64,000 bases of DNA from Beduini massiliensis (GCF_000829905.1 NZ_CDPP01000006.1:1-64000), one strand, 5' to 3'; numbered from the stretch's first letter, positions 10,494 through 19,844 are shown. Notes: generated from the sequence alone by a model not told the origin. A program made the numbers and translations.

Positions 10494-12246
10494 CGTTGAT
10501 CAGCTCCTTAAATTCTTCAATATCTTCGATGATTGTTTGCAGTGATGTTTGCCAGAATGCTTTATCCTTTAAATCTATGCCAATACTTAATGCGACATCT
10601 TCCAAAGTCGCTTTTCCGGTATAAGCTAAGAATTGTTCATACTTGTCGGCAAAGTTAGGTCCTTCTTCTTTATATTTAGCGTATAACCCTTTCGCTAACA
10701 ATAAACCAAAGGCATATGGAAAATTATAAAAATTGCTGCTGGCATAATAATAGTGGGGTTTCCATGTCCACATGTAAGGATGCAGATAATTTTCATCCAA
10801 TCCATCTCCATAAGCTGCTTTTTGAGCCTCAATCATCAATGTTTTGATACGCTCAACACTTAAGGCACTGACAGCACGTTCTTCAAACAAATGTTTTTCA
10901 AACAGGAAACGAGAATAAATATCCACAATGACCTGTGTACAGCCACTGATTTCAGTTTCCAATATAGCTAAAGCTTCATCATGTCCGGCTTCCTTGATTG
11001 CCGCTTTTTTAATGATGGTTTCACTAAATGTAGAAGCCGTTTCGGCAATTGGCATCGGATAGTCTGCATTCAACTCTGTTTGATCTTTTAAACATTCGCC
11101 ATGAAAACCATGTCCTAATTCGTGAGCCATAGTGACCACATCATTAAAACTATCCCCATAATTCAATAAGAAACGGCTTTGTTTAATAAAATGAAGATTC
11201 GAGCAAAATGCTCCGCCTACTTTTCCCGCTTTAGGATAAACATCAATCCAGCTTTTATGAATCGCTTCACTTGCAAAGTCCGCTAAATGAGTTGAGAAAG
11301 TACTAAACTGATTGACAACAAATTCTGATCCCTTTTCATAATCAAACTTCATATCCGCATCAACGATCGGTGCATACAGTTCGTAAAAAGGCAAGCCATT
11401 AGAATAGCCAAGATGCTTCGCCTTTGCTTTTAAATAATCACGAAATGCCGGTAATGATTCCTGAATTGCTTCCAACATCACCTCTAACGTTTCCTGTGAC
11501 ATACGTGAGGCAATCAATGTTCTTTCTAAAGGGGAAGCATATCCGCGCAAGGCACATTCCGTCAATACTTCTCCTTTGATTCCGTTTAAGCAGGCGGCAA
11601 CTCCTTGTTCAATCTTTTTATAAGATGCGATTTCAGCTTCATAGGATTTTTTTCTTACTTCTTTATTTTCATCATAAGCCATGTTAAGCACCATGGTTAA
11701 AGGAAGCTCTTGGTCATCTAATTTGACCATATGTGTAGAAATTAACTGATCTTTTAATTTCGCCCAAGCATTGCTTCCGGTATTTCTCATATTGGCAATA
11801 ATATTTTCCTCTTTTGCCGATAAACTGTAACGTTCCATCGCCACTAATTCTTTAATAAAGAATTCATGTGTTTTCAATAATGCAGAACTTTCAATGCATG
11901 TATCCAAATCCTGTATGTCTGCAATCCATTTTTCAATCTTTGTCATTGGCTCAACGATACTTGTCAGCATCCCATCAATAATATCACTGTACTTTAGTGC
12001 TTCTGCATTTGTTGTATCCACACTTAATATTAAAGAAACATAACTTCCTAAACGGCTGGTTAAAGCTGAAAAGTCCGATAATTTACGAATATATGCCTCT
12101 AATCCCTCAACTGCTTCTAAATCATGAATACGTGTTTCAAACACTTTAAAATCTTCAATTCTCTTTTTTAATTCCTCGATATCATTTAAAAACTTAGGGT
12201 CTTCAAATGACGGATAAATTTCGGTTAAATCCCAATCTGTCGACAT
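10477..12246 (-). CDS. pepF: Oligoendopeptidase F, M3B family
   Basis: Cytoplasmic zinc endopeptidase that cuts short oligopeptides. The zinc motif HELGH (residues 375-379) followed by GFHGECL and then the third-ligand region PIAETASTFSE is intact, and the length of 589 is normal for the family. The start chosen is the ATG behind AAGGAGGTGTCACT; an in-frame ATG ten codons earlier lies upstream of this RBS and is unlikely. The final bases overlap the GH-like gene, so peptide and sugar degradation are linked in one transcript. Confidence 0.95.
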   Translation of the reverse strand: MSTDWDLTEIYPSFEDPKFLNDIEELKKRIEDFKVFETRIHDLEAVEGLEAYIRKLSDFSALTSRLGSYVSLILSVDTTNAEALKYSDIIDGMLTSIVEPMTKIEKWIADIQDLDTCIESSALLKTHEFFIKELVAMERYSLSAKEENIIANMRNTGSNAWAKLKDQLISTHMVKLDDQELPLTMVLNMAYDENKEVRKKSYEAEIASYKKIEQGVAACLNGIKGEVLTECALRGYASPLERTLIASRMSQETLEVMLEAIQESLPAFRDYLKAKAKHLGYSNGLPFYELYAPIVDADMKFDYEKGSEFVVNQFSTFSTHLADFASEAIHKSWIDVYPKAGKVGGAFCSNLHFIKQSRFLLNYGDSFNDVVTMAHELGHGFHGECLKDQTELNADYPMPIAETASTFSETIIKKAAIKEAGHDEALAILETEISGCTQVIVDIYSRFLFEKHLFEERAVSALSVERIKTLMIEAQKAAYGDGLDENYLHPYMWTWKPHYYYASSNFYNFPYAFGLLLAKGLYAKYKEEGPNFADKYEQFLAYTGKATLEDVALSIGIDLKDKAFWQTSLQTIIEDIEEFKELINDAHSN

Positions 12247-12311
12247 AGTGACACCTCCTTTATTCATTATACACAATCACTTTTTAAATTACACGCATAT
12301 GGCAAAGAAAA

Positions 12312-12329
12312 AGCACACCAAAGTGCGCT
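12312..12329 (-). terminator. Terminator of the AEC transporter gene
   Basis: On the minus strand, AGCGCAC/GTGTGCT with a TTTG loop (one G-U pair) is followed by TTTTTC. It includes the last bases of the coding sequence. Confidence 0.7.
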
Positions 12330-13254
12330 AAATTAAAAGAAATGAAACAATTGCCGGAATCGTCACTACCGAGATCAGCGTCGTAATAAAGACCGATTTA
12401 GCTGCCAGTTCAACATCCCCGCCATATTCCTGACTAAACAATACTGCACTATTCGCTACCGGCATTGCCAACATGATAAGCGTAATCCCCAAAATATAAC
12501 TGTCTTGAATGAACAGCTTCAAAATCGGAAATGCAATGACCGGAATCACGATCTGCTTGATAATCGTATAAGGATAAAGGCGAAACTCGCTGAAAATAGA
12601 TTTCACGTTAATATTTGCCAATGTTGCCCCAATTAAAAGCATTGCGATCGGCGTAGTGATTGAACCCACCATATCACAAGTCTCTGCAATAATCGATGGT
12701 GTCTGTATATGTAAGAAGTAAATCAACAACGCTATTAGACAGGCAATAATTCCCGGTGAACGTAAATTTTTCAGTTGAAAGCTGGTTTTTACACCACTGC
12801 CAAGATTAATGAGATAAATTCCTATCGTATACACAAAAATATTAAAAATCATATTAAAAATGGCGGTATAGAATACGGCTCCATTGCCAAAAATAGCCTT
12901 CATGACCGGAAATCCCATAAAGCCAATATTGGAAAAAACTGTCATAAAAATGTAAAGCCCGGACTGCTGATGTGGTACACGCAATAATTTTGTTATGATG
13001 ATGCCTAATAACGGCAACAGTACATATACCACAATCGCGACCGCAAACACAAATAAAACGGTCTTGGCATCCTGTAAATTATCATTCCCCATTACCGATG
13101 ATAAAATCAACGCCGGGGTTGTCACTGTTAAAAGCAGAGTGTTTAATTTTTTATTGAACCCCTCGTCTAATACATGTATCTTCATTAACAGATATCCCAA
13201 TCCAATGACCATAAACAGCTGAATCATCTGATTAATCACAACTTGTATATCCAT
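12328..13254 (-). CDS. AEC (auxin efflux carrier) family transporter
   Basis: An integral membrane protein of 308 residues with about ten hydrophobic helices in two halves. The N-terminal FMVIGLGYLLMKIHVLDEGFNKKLNTLLLTVTTPALILSSV and the C-terminal MLAMPVANSAVLFSQEYGGD blocks are typical of bacterial AEC permeases. Characterised members export or import organic acids such as malate, but the substrate cannot be read from sequence. Shine-Dalgarno GGGAGGG precedes the start. It is a single-gene unit upstream of pepF, separated by a terminator. Confidence 0.88.
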   Translation of the reverse strand: MDIQVVINQMIQLFMVIGLGYLLMKIHVLDEGFNKKLNTLLLTVTTPALILSSVMGNDNLQDAKTVLFVFAVAIVVYVLLPLLGIIITKLLRVPHQQSGLYIFMTVFSNIGFMGFPVMKAIFGNGAVFYTAIFNMIFNIFVYTIGIYLINLGSGVKTSFQLKNLRSPGIIACLIALLIYFLHIQTPSIIAETCDMVGSITTPIAMLLIGATLANINVKSIFSEFRLYPYTIIKQIVIPVIAFPILKLFIQDSYILGITLIMLAMPVANSAVLFSQEYGGDVELAAKSVFITTLISVVTIPAIVSFLLI

Positions 13255-13340
13255 CTTATCCCTCCCAATGATAAGTTATATAGTAGCATCGTTTGACTGT
13301 TTTCGACTTTATTTTAATATTTAGAAAATCAAACCTCTTT

Positions 13341-13368
13341 TTGAAATAGCATTGAAATCGGTTATAAT
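13341..13368 (+). promoter_or_regulatory. Promoter of the GNAT gene
   Basis: TTGAAA (13341-13346), a 16-base spacer and TATAAT (13363-13368), just ahead of the GGGAGGA Shine-Dalgarno site. Confidence 0.7.
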
Positions 13369-13391
13369 ATAATAAATTGGGAGGACATAGA

Positions 13392-13889
13392 ATGGAATTT
13401 ATTGAATATAACGATTATTATCAAGACTTGCTGGCAACAATGCTGAGCGACTTTAGTATTCAACATTTAGAATTACTGAAACGCCCTTATCAAAAAGAGC
13501 AGATTCTTTTAGAGGCTTATGATGAAATCCAACAATATAAAAATGAACGATATAAAATTTATTTAGGGAAAGTCAACGATACGCTGATTGGTTATATTAT
13601 TTTAGACTATCGCAGTAAGCAGATCTGCTGGATAGAAAATTTATATGTTTTAGAAAATCAACGTCATAAAGGTTATGGCAGTCAAATGCTTTTAAAAGCG
13701 AAAGACCAAGTTCAAAAGGAAGGCTTTGAAGGATTATCCATTGATGTAGTGCCTAGAAATATAGAGGCTATCCGCCTTTACTTGAAATTAGGATTCGATT
13801 CATTGAGCATGATGACACTAAGACAAGATTTTAAACAAAGCTATCGTGATCAAAAAACAGATATATTAGGCTTTACATTTAGATATTAG
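13392..13889 (+). CDS. GNAT family N-acetyltransferase
   Basis: The 165-residue protein has the acetyl-CoA-binding core: IENLYVLENQRHKGYGSQMLLKAKDQ around residues 83-108, with the R/Q-x-x-G-x-G/A loop in the form QRHKGYGSQ, and then NIEAIRLYLKLGFDSLSMMTLR, the usual C-terminal motif B. The acceptor is unknown. GGGAGGA fixes the start five codons after the first possible one. It stands alone with its own promoter and terminator. Confidence 0.88.
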   Translation: MEFIEYNDYYQDLLATMLSDFSIQHLELLKRPYQKEQILLEAYDEIQQYKNERYKIYLGKVNDTLIGYIILDYRSKQICWIENLYVLENQRHKGYGSQMLLKAKDQVQKEGFEGLSIDVVPRNIEAIRLYLKLGFDSLSMMTLRQDFKQSYRDQKTDILGFTFRY

Positions 13890-13901
13890 TAACAAAACTA
13901 C

Positions 13902-13960
13902 AATCCCACTCAAGCAGGTAAATGAAATATTTATATTTCATGCCTATGAAGGTGGGATTT
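13902..13960 (+). terminator. Terminator of the GNAT gene
   Basis: AATCCCAC pairs with GTGGGATT around an internal ATGAAATA/TATTTCAT hairpin; T-rich sequence follows. The remaining roughly 160 bases to the antiporter gene show no supported feature. Confidence 0.75.
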
Positions 13961-14122
13961 TATACTGTTTTTAACTCTTTTTCAATAATTGAGTTCAGCA
14001 CTTGATATTCGATGGGCGATTGTGTCTAAGGAACTTATATAGAAATAAAGCTTTCAAGAAAACCTAAAAGTGATAAGAGTGGAGACTTTATCGACTGAAA
14101 CATTTATCGATGTAAATAAAAA

Positions 14123-14139
14123 AGGAGAGACTTTCCCCT
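14123..14139 (-). terminator. Terminator of the antiporter gene
   Basis: On the minus strand AGGGGA/TCTCCT with a five-base loop is followed by TTTTTT. It starts at the stop codon. Confidence 0.65.
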
Positions 14140-15091
14140 ATTTCATCATTAAAAATACAAAGTATACGGCATAACTAATTAACATCATGGCCCCACTTGT
14201 TCGGTTAAGCATTCTTTTTCTGCCGCATGTGACATAAAGCAGTACGACAGATAAAATGGCGATGACGGTATCCACTAAGAATGCCTCACTGTAAGGAATA
14301 GCGGTCGGTGACACCAGTCCGGCAATCCCTAATACAAACAGAATATTAAAAATATTGCTTCCAACGATATTACCGATGGCAATTTCATTATTTCCTTTAT
14401 AAACCGCAGTCCCGGAAGTAATCAATTCCGGTAACGAGGTTCCAAAAGCAACCACAGTTAACCCGATCACACGGTCACTGACACCAAAAGCACTAGCGAT
14501 CGTCTTCGCAGAATCAACTGTCAAATGACTGCCTGCGACAATGAAAAATAACCCCACCAGAATAAGCACTAATAATTTTGGGAGTGTATCCTTTTCTTCA
14601 AGCAGAACGATCTCATCGTTTTCTTCTTCCTCACCGTTTTTAGAGAGTCTAAACAAATAAAATAAAAACAGACCAAACAGACCGATTAAAATTAAAGCAT
14701 CTGCATGACTGAGACTGTTTCCCAGCCACCCTAATCCTAAGAGAACACACGTAATCAAAAAAACAAAAGGGATCTCATAACGATAAGTGCTGCGATTCAC
14801 TTTCAAATTATGAATCATCGAACAAACCCCTAAAACCAATAAAATATTAAGGATGTTGCTTCCGATAATGTTACCAATTGTAATACCGGATGCATTATTA
14901 AATGCTGCAGTAATGCTGATTGCGGCTTCTGGGGCGCTGGTTCCCATTGCCACAATGGTCAAGCCGATCACAAGCATTGGAATATGAAATTTTTGGGCAA
15001 TCTTACTTGCGGCTACGACAAAAATATCTGCCCCTTTAATCAATCCATAAAATCCAAGAATTAAAATGCCAACTGCAATCCATAACTCCAT
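14138..15091 (-). CDS. Calcium/sodium antiporter (CaCA superfamily, YrbG type)
   Basis: The 317-residue membrane protein shows the internal duplication typical of the family. The two alpha repeats are GLTIVAMGTSAPEAAISI with GNIIGSNILNILLVLG, and GLTVVAFGTSLPELITSG with GNIVGSNIFNILFVLG. Both G-T-S-x-P-E ion-binding motifs are intact. An acidic cytoplasmic loop (EEEENDEIVLLEEKD) separates the halves. It exchanges Ca2+ for Na+ or H+ at the membrane. It follows the Lrp-type gene but a strong hairpin lies between them, so it probably has its own expression. Confidence 0.93.
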   Translation of the reverse strand: MELWIAVGILILGFYGLIKGADIFVVAASKIAQKFHIPMLVIGLTIVAMGTSAPEAAISITAAFNNASGITIGNIIGSNILNILLVLGVCSMIHNLKVNRSTYRYEIPFVFLITCVLLGLGWLGNSLSHADALILIGLFGLFLFYLFRLSKNGEEEENDEIVLLEEKDTLPKLLVLILVGLFFIVAGSHLTVDSAKTIASAFGVSDRVIGLTVVAFGTSLPELITSGTAVYKGNNEIAIGNIVGSNIFNILFVLGIAGLVSPTAIPYSEAFLVDTVIAILSVVLLYVTCGRKRMLNRTSGAMMLISYAVYFVFLMMK

Positions 15092-15111
15092 TTTGATTCC
15101 TCCATTTAAAA

Positions 15112-15136
15112 ATGACTAATGCTTTCGCATAGTCAT
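15112..15136 (-). terminator. Terminator between the Lrp gene and the antiporter gene
   Basis: On the minus strand ATGACTATGC/GCATTAGTCAT closes a GAAA tetraloop with one bulged base, followed by TTTTT. Confidence 0.8.
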
Positions 15137-15165
15137 ACCTAATCAAATCATAGCATAGGGACTGA

Positions 15166-15627
15166 TCATTTGTCTATCTTCTTTTTGTTTGACTTTGAAA
15201 TGCCGGCTTGTCTTGGTTCAATGATGGTCGAGAACACAATTTGTGTCATCGTATCCCCGAATTTCTGCAGTTTACCTATAAATAAGTCCAGCTTTTGAGT
15301 ACTGTCAAAAACGACTTTGATCAACATCGAATAATCCCCCGTAACACAACAGCATTCCAACACATTCGGAACTTTCGCAATAAACTCATAAAACTCCGGT
15401 TTTCTCGATGGCTTCATTGCCACATGAATGAATGCTTTGATCGGATATCCCGTTTTTTCCAAATCCAGCTGTGCCTGATAACCATGCAGAAAGCCATGTT
15501 CCTCCAGTTTTTCTATACGTGTTGAAACTGCCGGTGATGATAAATTGACGATTGATGAAATCTGTTTAATTGAGATACGTCCGTTTTTAGCTAAAAGGTT
15601 TAATATCTCGGCATCAATCTCATCCAT
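15166..15627 (-). CDS. Lrp/AsnC family transcriptional regulator
   Basis: The 153-residue protein has an N-terminal winged helix-turn-helix (DAEILNLLAKNGRISIKQISSIVNLSSPAVSTRIEKLEEHGFL) and a C-terminal RAM/ligand domain with the VLECCCVTGDYSMLIKV strand. Such regulators sense amino acids as dimers or octamers. AAAGGGGGC before the second possible ATG selects that start. Divergent placement next to aspA suggests control of aspartate breakdown; AT-rich direct and inverted stretches between the genes around 15660-15740 could be its sites, but I cannot define an operator. Confidence 0.92.
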   Translation of the reverse strand: MDEIDAEILNLLAKNGRISIKQISSIVNLSSPAVSTRIEKLEEHGFLHGYQAQLDLEKTGYPIKAFIHVAMKPSRKPEFYEFIAKVPNVLECCCVTGDYSMLIKVVFDSTQKLDLFIGKLQKFGDTMTQIVFSTIIEPRQAGISKSNKKKIDK

Positions 15628-15807
15628 TATTTCGCCCCCTTTTAACATGATAAGTGTACTACATTTAATTAATAATTTAAAGTCAGAACTTTATTAAATT
15701 AAGTTACATCTGCCAATTTTAAACAATATTTTAAGTTTAAGTTAAACTATTTACGTTCTGATAGTGAAGTGGTAAAGTCAAACCATCACAGATGAGGGGG
15801 ATTAAAC

Positions 15808-17208
15808 ATGAACACAAGATTAGAAAGTGACTCAATTGGTGCAATGAAGGTTCCTTGCGATGCCTATTACGGAATCCATTCATTAAGAGGGAAAATAAAC
15901 TTTCCGATTACCAACAAACATTTATCTAAAGAAATGATTGTTTCTTTAGCGGAGATAAAAAGCGCTGCTGCTCAGGCTAACTTTAAAGCAGGGACACTGG
16001 ACGAAGAAAAAAAGAATGCCATCGTGATGGCTTGCAATGAAATCATTGAAGGAAAATGGCATGATCAATTTATTGTCGATCCGATTCAAGGAGGCGCAGG
16101 AACTTCCACAAACATGAATGCCAACGAAGTCATTGCCAATCGTGCTATTGAAATTTTAGGGGGAACATTAGGCGATTATTCGATTATTCATCCTAATGAT
16201 CATGTCAATATGGCACAATCTACAAATGACGTATATCCAACATCAGGTAAATTAACGATTTTAAAATTATTACCGTTATTGCTAGCTGAATTAGAACGTT
16301 TATCCATGTCTTTACAAAATAAAGCCATTGAGTTTGACGGTATTATAAAAATGGGGCGTACCCAACTGCAAGATGCGGTACCGATCCGTTTAGGTCAGTC
16401 ATTCAACGCTTTTAATTCAGTCATCAAAAGGGATATCAAACGCATCAAAGCAGTAGAAGAAGATATGCGTGTTTTAAATATCGGTGGAACCGCAGTTGGA
16501 ACGGCTATCAATGTCGATCCGATTTATTTGGATACAATCGTTTCACTGTTATCAAAAGTAACCGGCGAACCACTCGTTCAAGCAGAAGATCTTATCGATG
16601 CGACACAAAACTTAGATGGCTTTGTTCATGTTTCAGGGGCTATCAAAACATGTGCGGTTAACTTATCGAAAATGGCAAATGACTTGCGCTTATTATCGAG
16701 CGGTCCTAAAACCGGGGTAGCTGAAATCAATTTACCGCCAATGCAGAATGGATCTTCTATCATGCCGGGGAAAGTTAATCCGGTCATTCCCGAAGTAGTG
16801 ACACAGGTTGCCTTTAATATTATCGGAAACGATATGACAGTCACGATGGCAGCAGAGGCAGGTCAAATGGAATTGAATGCCTTTGAACCAATCCTGTTCT
16901 ATAATTTATTTGAAGGAATTACGACTTTGACAGGAGCCATTCAAACCTTTATTGATCACTGCATTTCCGGAATTACAGCGAATAAAGAACGTTGTGAAGA
17001 TTTATTAAATCAAAGTGTCGGGACTGTCACTGCATTATGTCCTTATATCGGATATAAAAAAGCCGCTGACTTGGCTAAACGTTCTTTGAAGAGCGGGAAA
17101 AGAGTGAAAGACTTGCTTGTCGAAGAACATATCTTAGAACAAAATGAGTTGGAAAAAATATTAAATCCAGAAAAAATGACAGAACCGGTACATTCAACAA
17201 TGCGCTAA
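15808..17208 (+). CDS. aspA: Aspartate ammonia-lyase
   Basis: Converts L-aspartate to fumarate and ammonia in the cytoplasm. The superfamily signature GSSIMPGKVNP is present, as are the N-terminal VPCDAYYGIHSLRG and the TSTNMNANEVIANRA and GRTQLQDAVPIRLGQ blocks that form the composite active site. The length of 466 is standard. GAGGGGG precedes the ATG. It is transcribed away from the Lrp-type regulator and ends at a clear terminator, so it is a single-gene unit. Confidence 0.96.
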   Translation: MNTRLESDSIGAMKVPCDAYYGIHSLRGKINFPITNKHLSKEMIVSLAEIKSAAAQANFKAGTLDEEKKNAIVMACNEIIEGKWHDQFIVDPIQGGAGTSTNMNANEVIANRAIEILGGTLGDYSIIHPNDHVNMAQSTNDVYPTSGKLTILKLLPLLLAELERLSMSLQNKAIEFDGIIKMGRTQLQDAVPIRLGQSFNAFNSVIKRDIKRIKAVEEDMRVLNIGGTAVGTAINVDPIYLDTIVSLLSKVTGEPLVQAEDLIDATQNLDGFVHVSGAIKTCAVNLSKMANDLRLLSSGPKTGVAEINLPPMQNGSSIMPGKVNPVIPEVVTQVAFNIIGNDMTVTMAAEAGQMELNAFEPILFYNLFEGITTLTGAIQTFIDHCISGITANKERCEDLLNQSVGTVTALCPYIGYKKAADLAKRSLKSGKRVKDLLVEEHILEQNELEKILNPEKMTEPVHSTMR

Positions 17209-17213
17209 TATAG

Positions 17214-17231
17214 AGAATCCTCAGGGATTCT
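17214..17231 (+). terminator. aspA terminator
   Basis: AGAATCC/GGATTCT hairpin followed by T7, 5 bases after the stop. Confidence 0.85.
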
Positions 17232-17277
17232 TTTTTTATTAAAAGAATGCAGATAAAGTTCTGCACTCGGCCTACAG

Positions 17278-19101
17278 CTAACGATTTTCCAAATACTGGA
17301 TAAAGCTTTGATAATCTGCCTGCTCATAAATATCCATCGTATGTTCCAACGTGTCAAATATTTCCGGAAGCAAAAGAAGCATCGTTTTTTTATCTTTATC
17401 ATCCTTATATAACACCATCACAAATATATGAACAGGAAGTCCCTCTCCCAAAACGATTCCTCCGTTTAGAGATATAAAAATAATTCTTGATTCCTTCGCA
17501 TACCCTTCTAACGGACACAGCAAAGCCAATGAGCCTACTTTTGTAATAGCCCCCATCTTCAAACGCTCCTCAATGCTTTTTAGCGGCTGATCGATGATCT
17601 GTGCAGCTGTTAAATGAGTGTATAAAAATTGAAAAAGCTGATCCTTATCTTTGATTTTCTTTTGTACAAAATAATGTTCTGGTGAAAAATAGACAGAAAC
17701 ATCCCTCAGCAATTCAAAGTTACGTTTCCTTTGTAAATAATTTTCTTTATTTGAATGGATTGGCAGTTTTTTAACAAAACCATTATCACAAATTTGAAAA
17801 ATAGGCAAATCGGCAACCACAACAGCATAATGATCTAACTCAAAAGGTTCAAAAGTAAAGATCACATCCGGATCAAACGCTCTTATTTTATCTTTTTCAT
17901 TAAACGTATAAAACGAAAGAATCTCATCGGACTGTTCATACTTAAATAGTGATATAAATAATTCTGCCGTTAAATCATGGCGTGGGACGGCTATAGCAAT
18001 CTTTCTGTTTTTATGATAGTATTGAATATCTGCATTTTGAAGAAAAAGACAGAAATATAATCCGAGCATGCCAACTTCTTCCACGTATAGCTCTTGGTCC
18101 TTAAAAAAGTAACGAATAAATTCTAATCCCAATTCATAACCAAAAGAAGAAATCAAACGAAAATATTCAAACCCGATATTTGTATACTGATGCTGATGTC
18201 TAACACGTTTTTGCAAATAAATTAAATGATTTAAAAATCGTTCATATAATAAATGGTTGCATGTCATATCTAATTGATATTTTTCTATCATACGCTGATT
18301 AAATTGGCTGACCATGTCACGCACGGACGATTCAGATTGGTCTTTTAAAATAATCACGGTCATTGTCAGCAAATTAGCAAAATAATGGACTTCTACAGCG
18401 TTTATTGGTTTTAGATCCTTTATTTTCTCGAAGATAGCTTGGGCTGTATTTAAAGCTAGTACCGGTAATTGTTTTTCGTCAATCGCTTCGAGACATTTGT
18501 CTTTTCTTATCACCATCAGTCCTAAATGATGACTTAAATATTGAACGATATTTTCATTATACTGTATTTCATAGCCGTCAAATACCTCTTTAAGAACTGT
18601 TGAATAATGGGGATTGCTTTCAATATAAATCCCAGTATCCACCATCAGCTTTCTTTTTTGCTGTTCAGCACCGACCAGATACAATCCTAAATATGGTTTA
18701 GACAGAATCTGCAAATCATATTTCGTTAATGTGTCTTTTAAATGTTTAATCGTCTTATTGACGGTTCCCTTACTGACATAGTAATGATGACATAAATCAT
18801 CTATTTTAATATAAGACTTCTGAATTAATTCTAATAAAATATCGTGTTCAATACTTTTCAGAGAGTATTCTTTCTTCAATAAAACATTAGCCAAAAACAA
18901 TGCCTGTTCCTCAATCACCAACTGATAGCCAACAGATCGGATCAAATCCACGCGACATCCCAATGTCATTCTTTGATCATTCGCCTCTGCAATAATTGTA
19001 CGAATTGTTCGATCACTTAAAGCGGTTAAAAAAGATAGCTCACGTAGTGATAACACTCTTGAGTAACTATATAAAAATCTTAAAAATTCTATGACATTCA
19101 T
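17278..19101 (-). CDS. BglG/LicR-type PRD regulator with EIIA-like domain
   Basis: The 607-residue protein begins with two helix-turn-helix segments (LRELSFLTALSDRTIRTII near residue 20 and KIDDLCHHYYVSKGTVNKTIKHL near residue 98), as in the Mga/LicR group. The middle holds PRD-like helices, including HHLGLMVIRKD and EVHYFANLLTMTVI. An EIIB-like stretch (RKIAIAVPRHDLTAELFISLFKYE) and a C-terminal EIIA-2-like domain (GSLALLCPLEGYAKES) follow. It likely activates PTS genes under phosphorylation control, though several phosphoacceptor His positions are unclear. No PTS operon is adjacent, so its target is unknown. Confidence 0.8.
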   Translation of the reverse strand: MNVIEFLRFLYSYSRVLSLRELSFLTALSDRTIRTIIAEANDQRMTLGCRVDLIRSVGYQLVIEEQALFLANVLLKKEYSLKSIEHDILLELIQKSYIKIDDLCHHYYVSKGTVNKTIKHLKDTLTKYDLQILSKPYLGLYLVGAEQQKRKLMVDTGIYIESNPHYSTVLKEVFDGYEIQYNENIVQYLSHHLGLMVIRKDKCLEAIDEKQLPVLALNTAQAIFEKIKDLKPINAVEVHYFANLLTMTVIILKDQSESSVRDMVSQFNQRMIEKYQLDMTCNHLLYERFLNHLIYLQKRVRHQHQYTNIGFEYFRLISSFGYELGLEFIRYFFKDQELYVEEVGMLGLYFCLFLQNADIQYYHKNRKIAIAVPRHDLTAELFISLFKYEQSDEILSFYTFNEKDKIRAFDPDVIFTFEPFELDHYAVVVADLPIFQICDNGFVKKLPIHSNKENYLQRKRNFELLRDVSVYFSPEHYFVQKKIKDKDQLFQFLYTHLTAAQIIDQPLKSIEERLKMGAITKVGSLALLCPLEGYAKESRIIFISLNGGIVLGEGLPVHIFVMVLYKDDKDKKTMLLLLPEIFDTLEHTMDIYEQADYQSFIQYLENR

Positions 19102-19111
19102 TGTTTTTCCT

Positions 19112-19131
19112 CCGTATTATTATATATACGG
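19112..19131 (-). promoter_or_regulatory. Inverted repeat over the -10 of the PRD regulator gene
   Basis: CCGTAT-N8-ATACGG is a perfect 6-bp inverted repeat immediately upstream of the RBS. On the minus strand a likely -10 TATATA, 17 bases from TTGATT, falls within it. This fits an autoregulatory operator, but the binding protein is inferred. Confidence 0.45.
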
Positions 19132-19150
19132 GAAATCGCTAAAAAAATCA

Positions 19151-19168
19151 ATATATGTCATCATATAT
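19151..19168 (-). promoter_or_regulatory. Second inverted repeat upstream of the PRD regulator gene
   Basis: ATATATG-TCAT-CATATAT is a perfect 7-bp inverted repeat that covers the region around the -35. A cre-like sequence TGCAACCGTTTTCG follows at 19170-19183 with two mismatches to the CcpA consensus. Confidence 0.4.
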
Positions 19169-19227
19169 CTGCAACCGTTTTCGCTTTAAATATCATTCTT
19201 CATCCAGCTGAATGTCAAACAGAAAAA

Positions 19228-19253
19228 AGAGGACCCTTTAAAATGTATCCTCT
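19228..19253 (-). terminator. Terminator of the CHR transporter pair
   Basis: On the minus strand AGAGGA/TCCTCT with a 14-base loop is followed by TTTTTTC. Confidence 0.6.
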
Positions 19254-19295
19254 AACTCTATCCAAAACGCTGTTTCATGACTAAATACTTTTGTT

Positions 19296-19844
19296 TTAGA
19301 CACCGATCATATAAAACACTACTTTTGCCACCCCACACATGACCATCACCGCAATGGGATTCCATTTTTTATATTGTAATAGTCCTACCGCAACAACAAA
19401 TAAAAATACCATATCTAAATGTAAGGTCGCTGTATTATTGAAAAAAGCAGTATTCAAGATTGCCACCCCGGCAGTCGCAATCATCGCCACCACCGCAGGA
19501 CGAAGAGACCCCAAAATCCCCTGAAGCAAAGACATTTTACGATATTTCAAATAAATATAAGCAAGGGCAGAAACGATAATGCAAGAAGGCAGAATACAGC
19601 CTATCGTAGCGACGATAGCTCCGCCAAACCCAGCCACCTTCAATCCCACAAATGTAGCGGAATTAATCGCAATCGGTCCCGGTGTCATTTGTGAAATCGT
19701 AATCAGATCCGTAAACTCTCCTAACGAAAGCCATTGGTGGAATGACACAATTTGTTCCTGAATTAGCGGTAATGCGGCGTATCCGCCACCAAAGCTAAAT
19801 AAACCAATTTTTAGAAAGCTGATGAATAATTGAAATAAAATCAT
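19296..19844 (-). CDS. CHR family transporter subunit (half-size)
   Basis: A membrane protein of 182 residues, one of a pair of half-size chromate-transporter-family subunits. It has the family block FLKIGLFSFGGGYAALPLIQEQIV at the N-terminus and LITISQMTPGPIAINSATFVGLKVAGFGGAIVATIGCILPS. Heterodimeric CHR pairs are known in Firmicutes, and some give chromate resistance, but the natural substrate is often unclear. The ATG overlaps the stop of the partner gene in an ATGA arrangement, with GAGAGGGA as the Shine-Dalgarno site; an upstream in-frame ATG would lengthen the overlap and is unlikely. Confidence 0.88.
   Translation of the reverse strand: MILFQLFISFLKIGLFSFGGGYAALPLIQEQIVSFHQWLSLGEFTDLITISQMTPGPIAINSATFVGLKVAGFGGAIVATIGCILPSCIIVSALAYIYLKYRKMSLLQGILGSLRPAVVAMIATAGVAILNTAFFNNTATLHLDMVFLFVVAVGLLQYKKWNPIAVMVMCGVAKVVFYMIGV

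Noticed and set aside
15660-15740. Lrp operator between the regulator and aspA
   Set aside because: The region is AT-rich with loose symmetry only; no repeat stands out enough to define a site.
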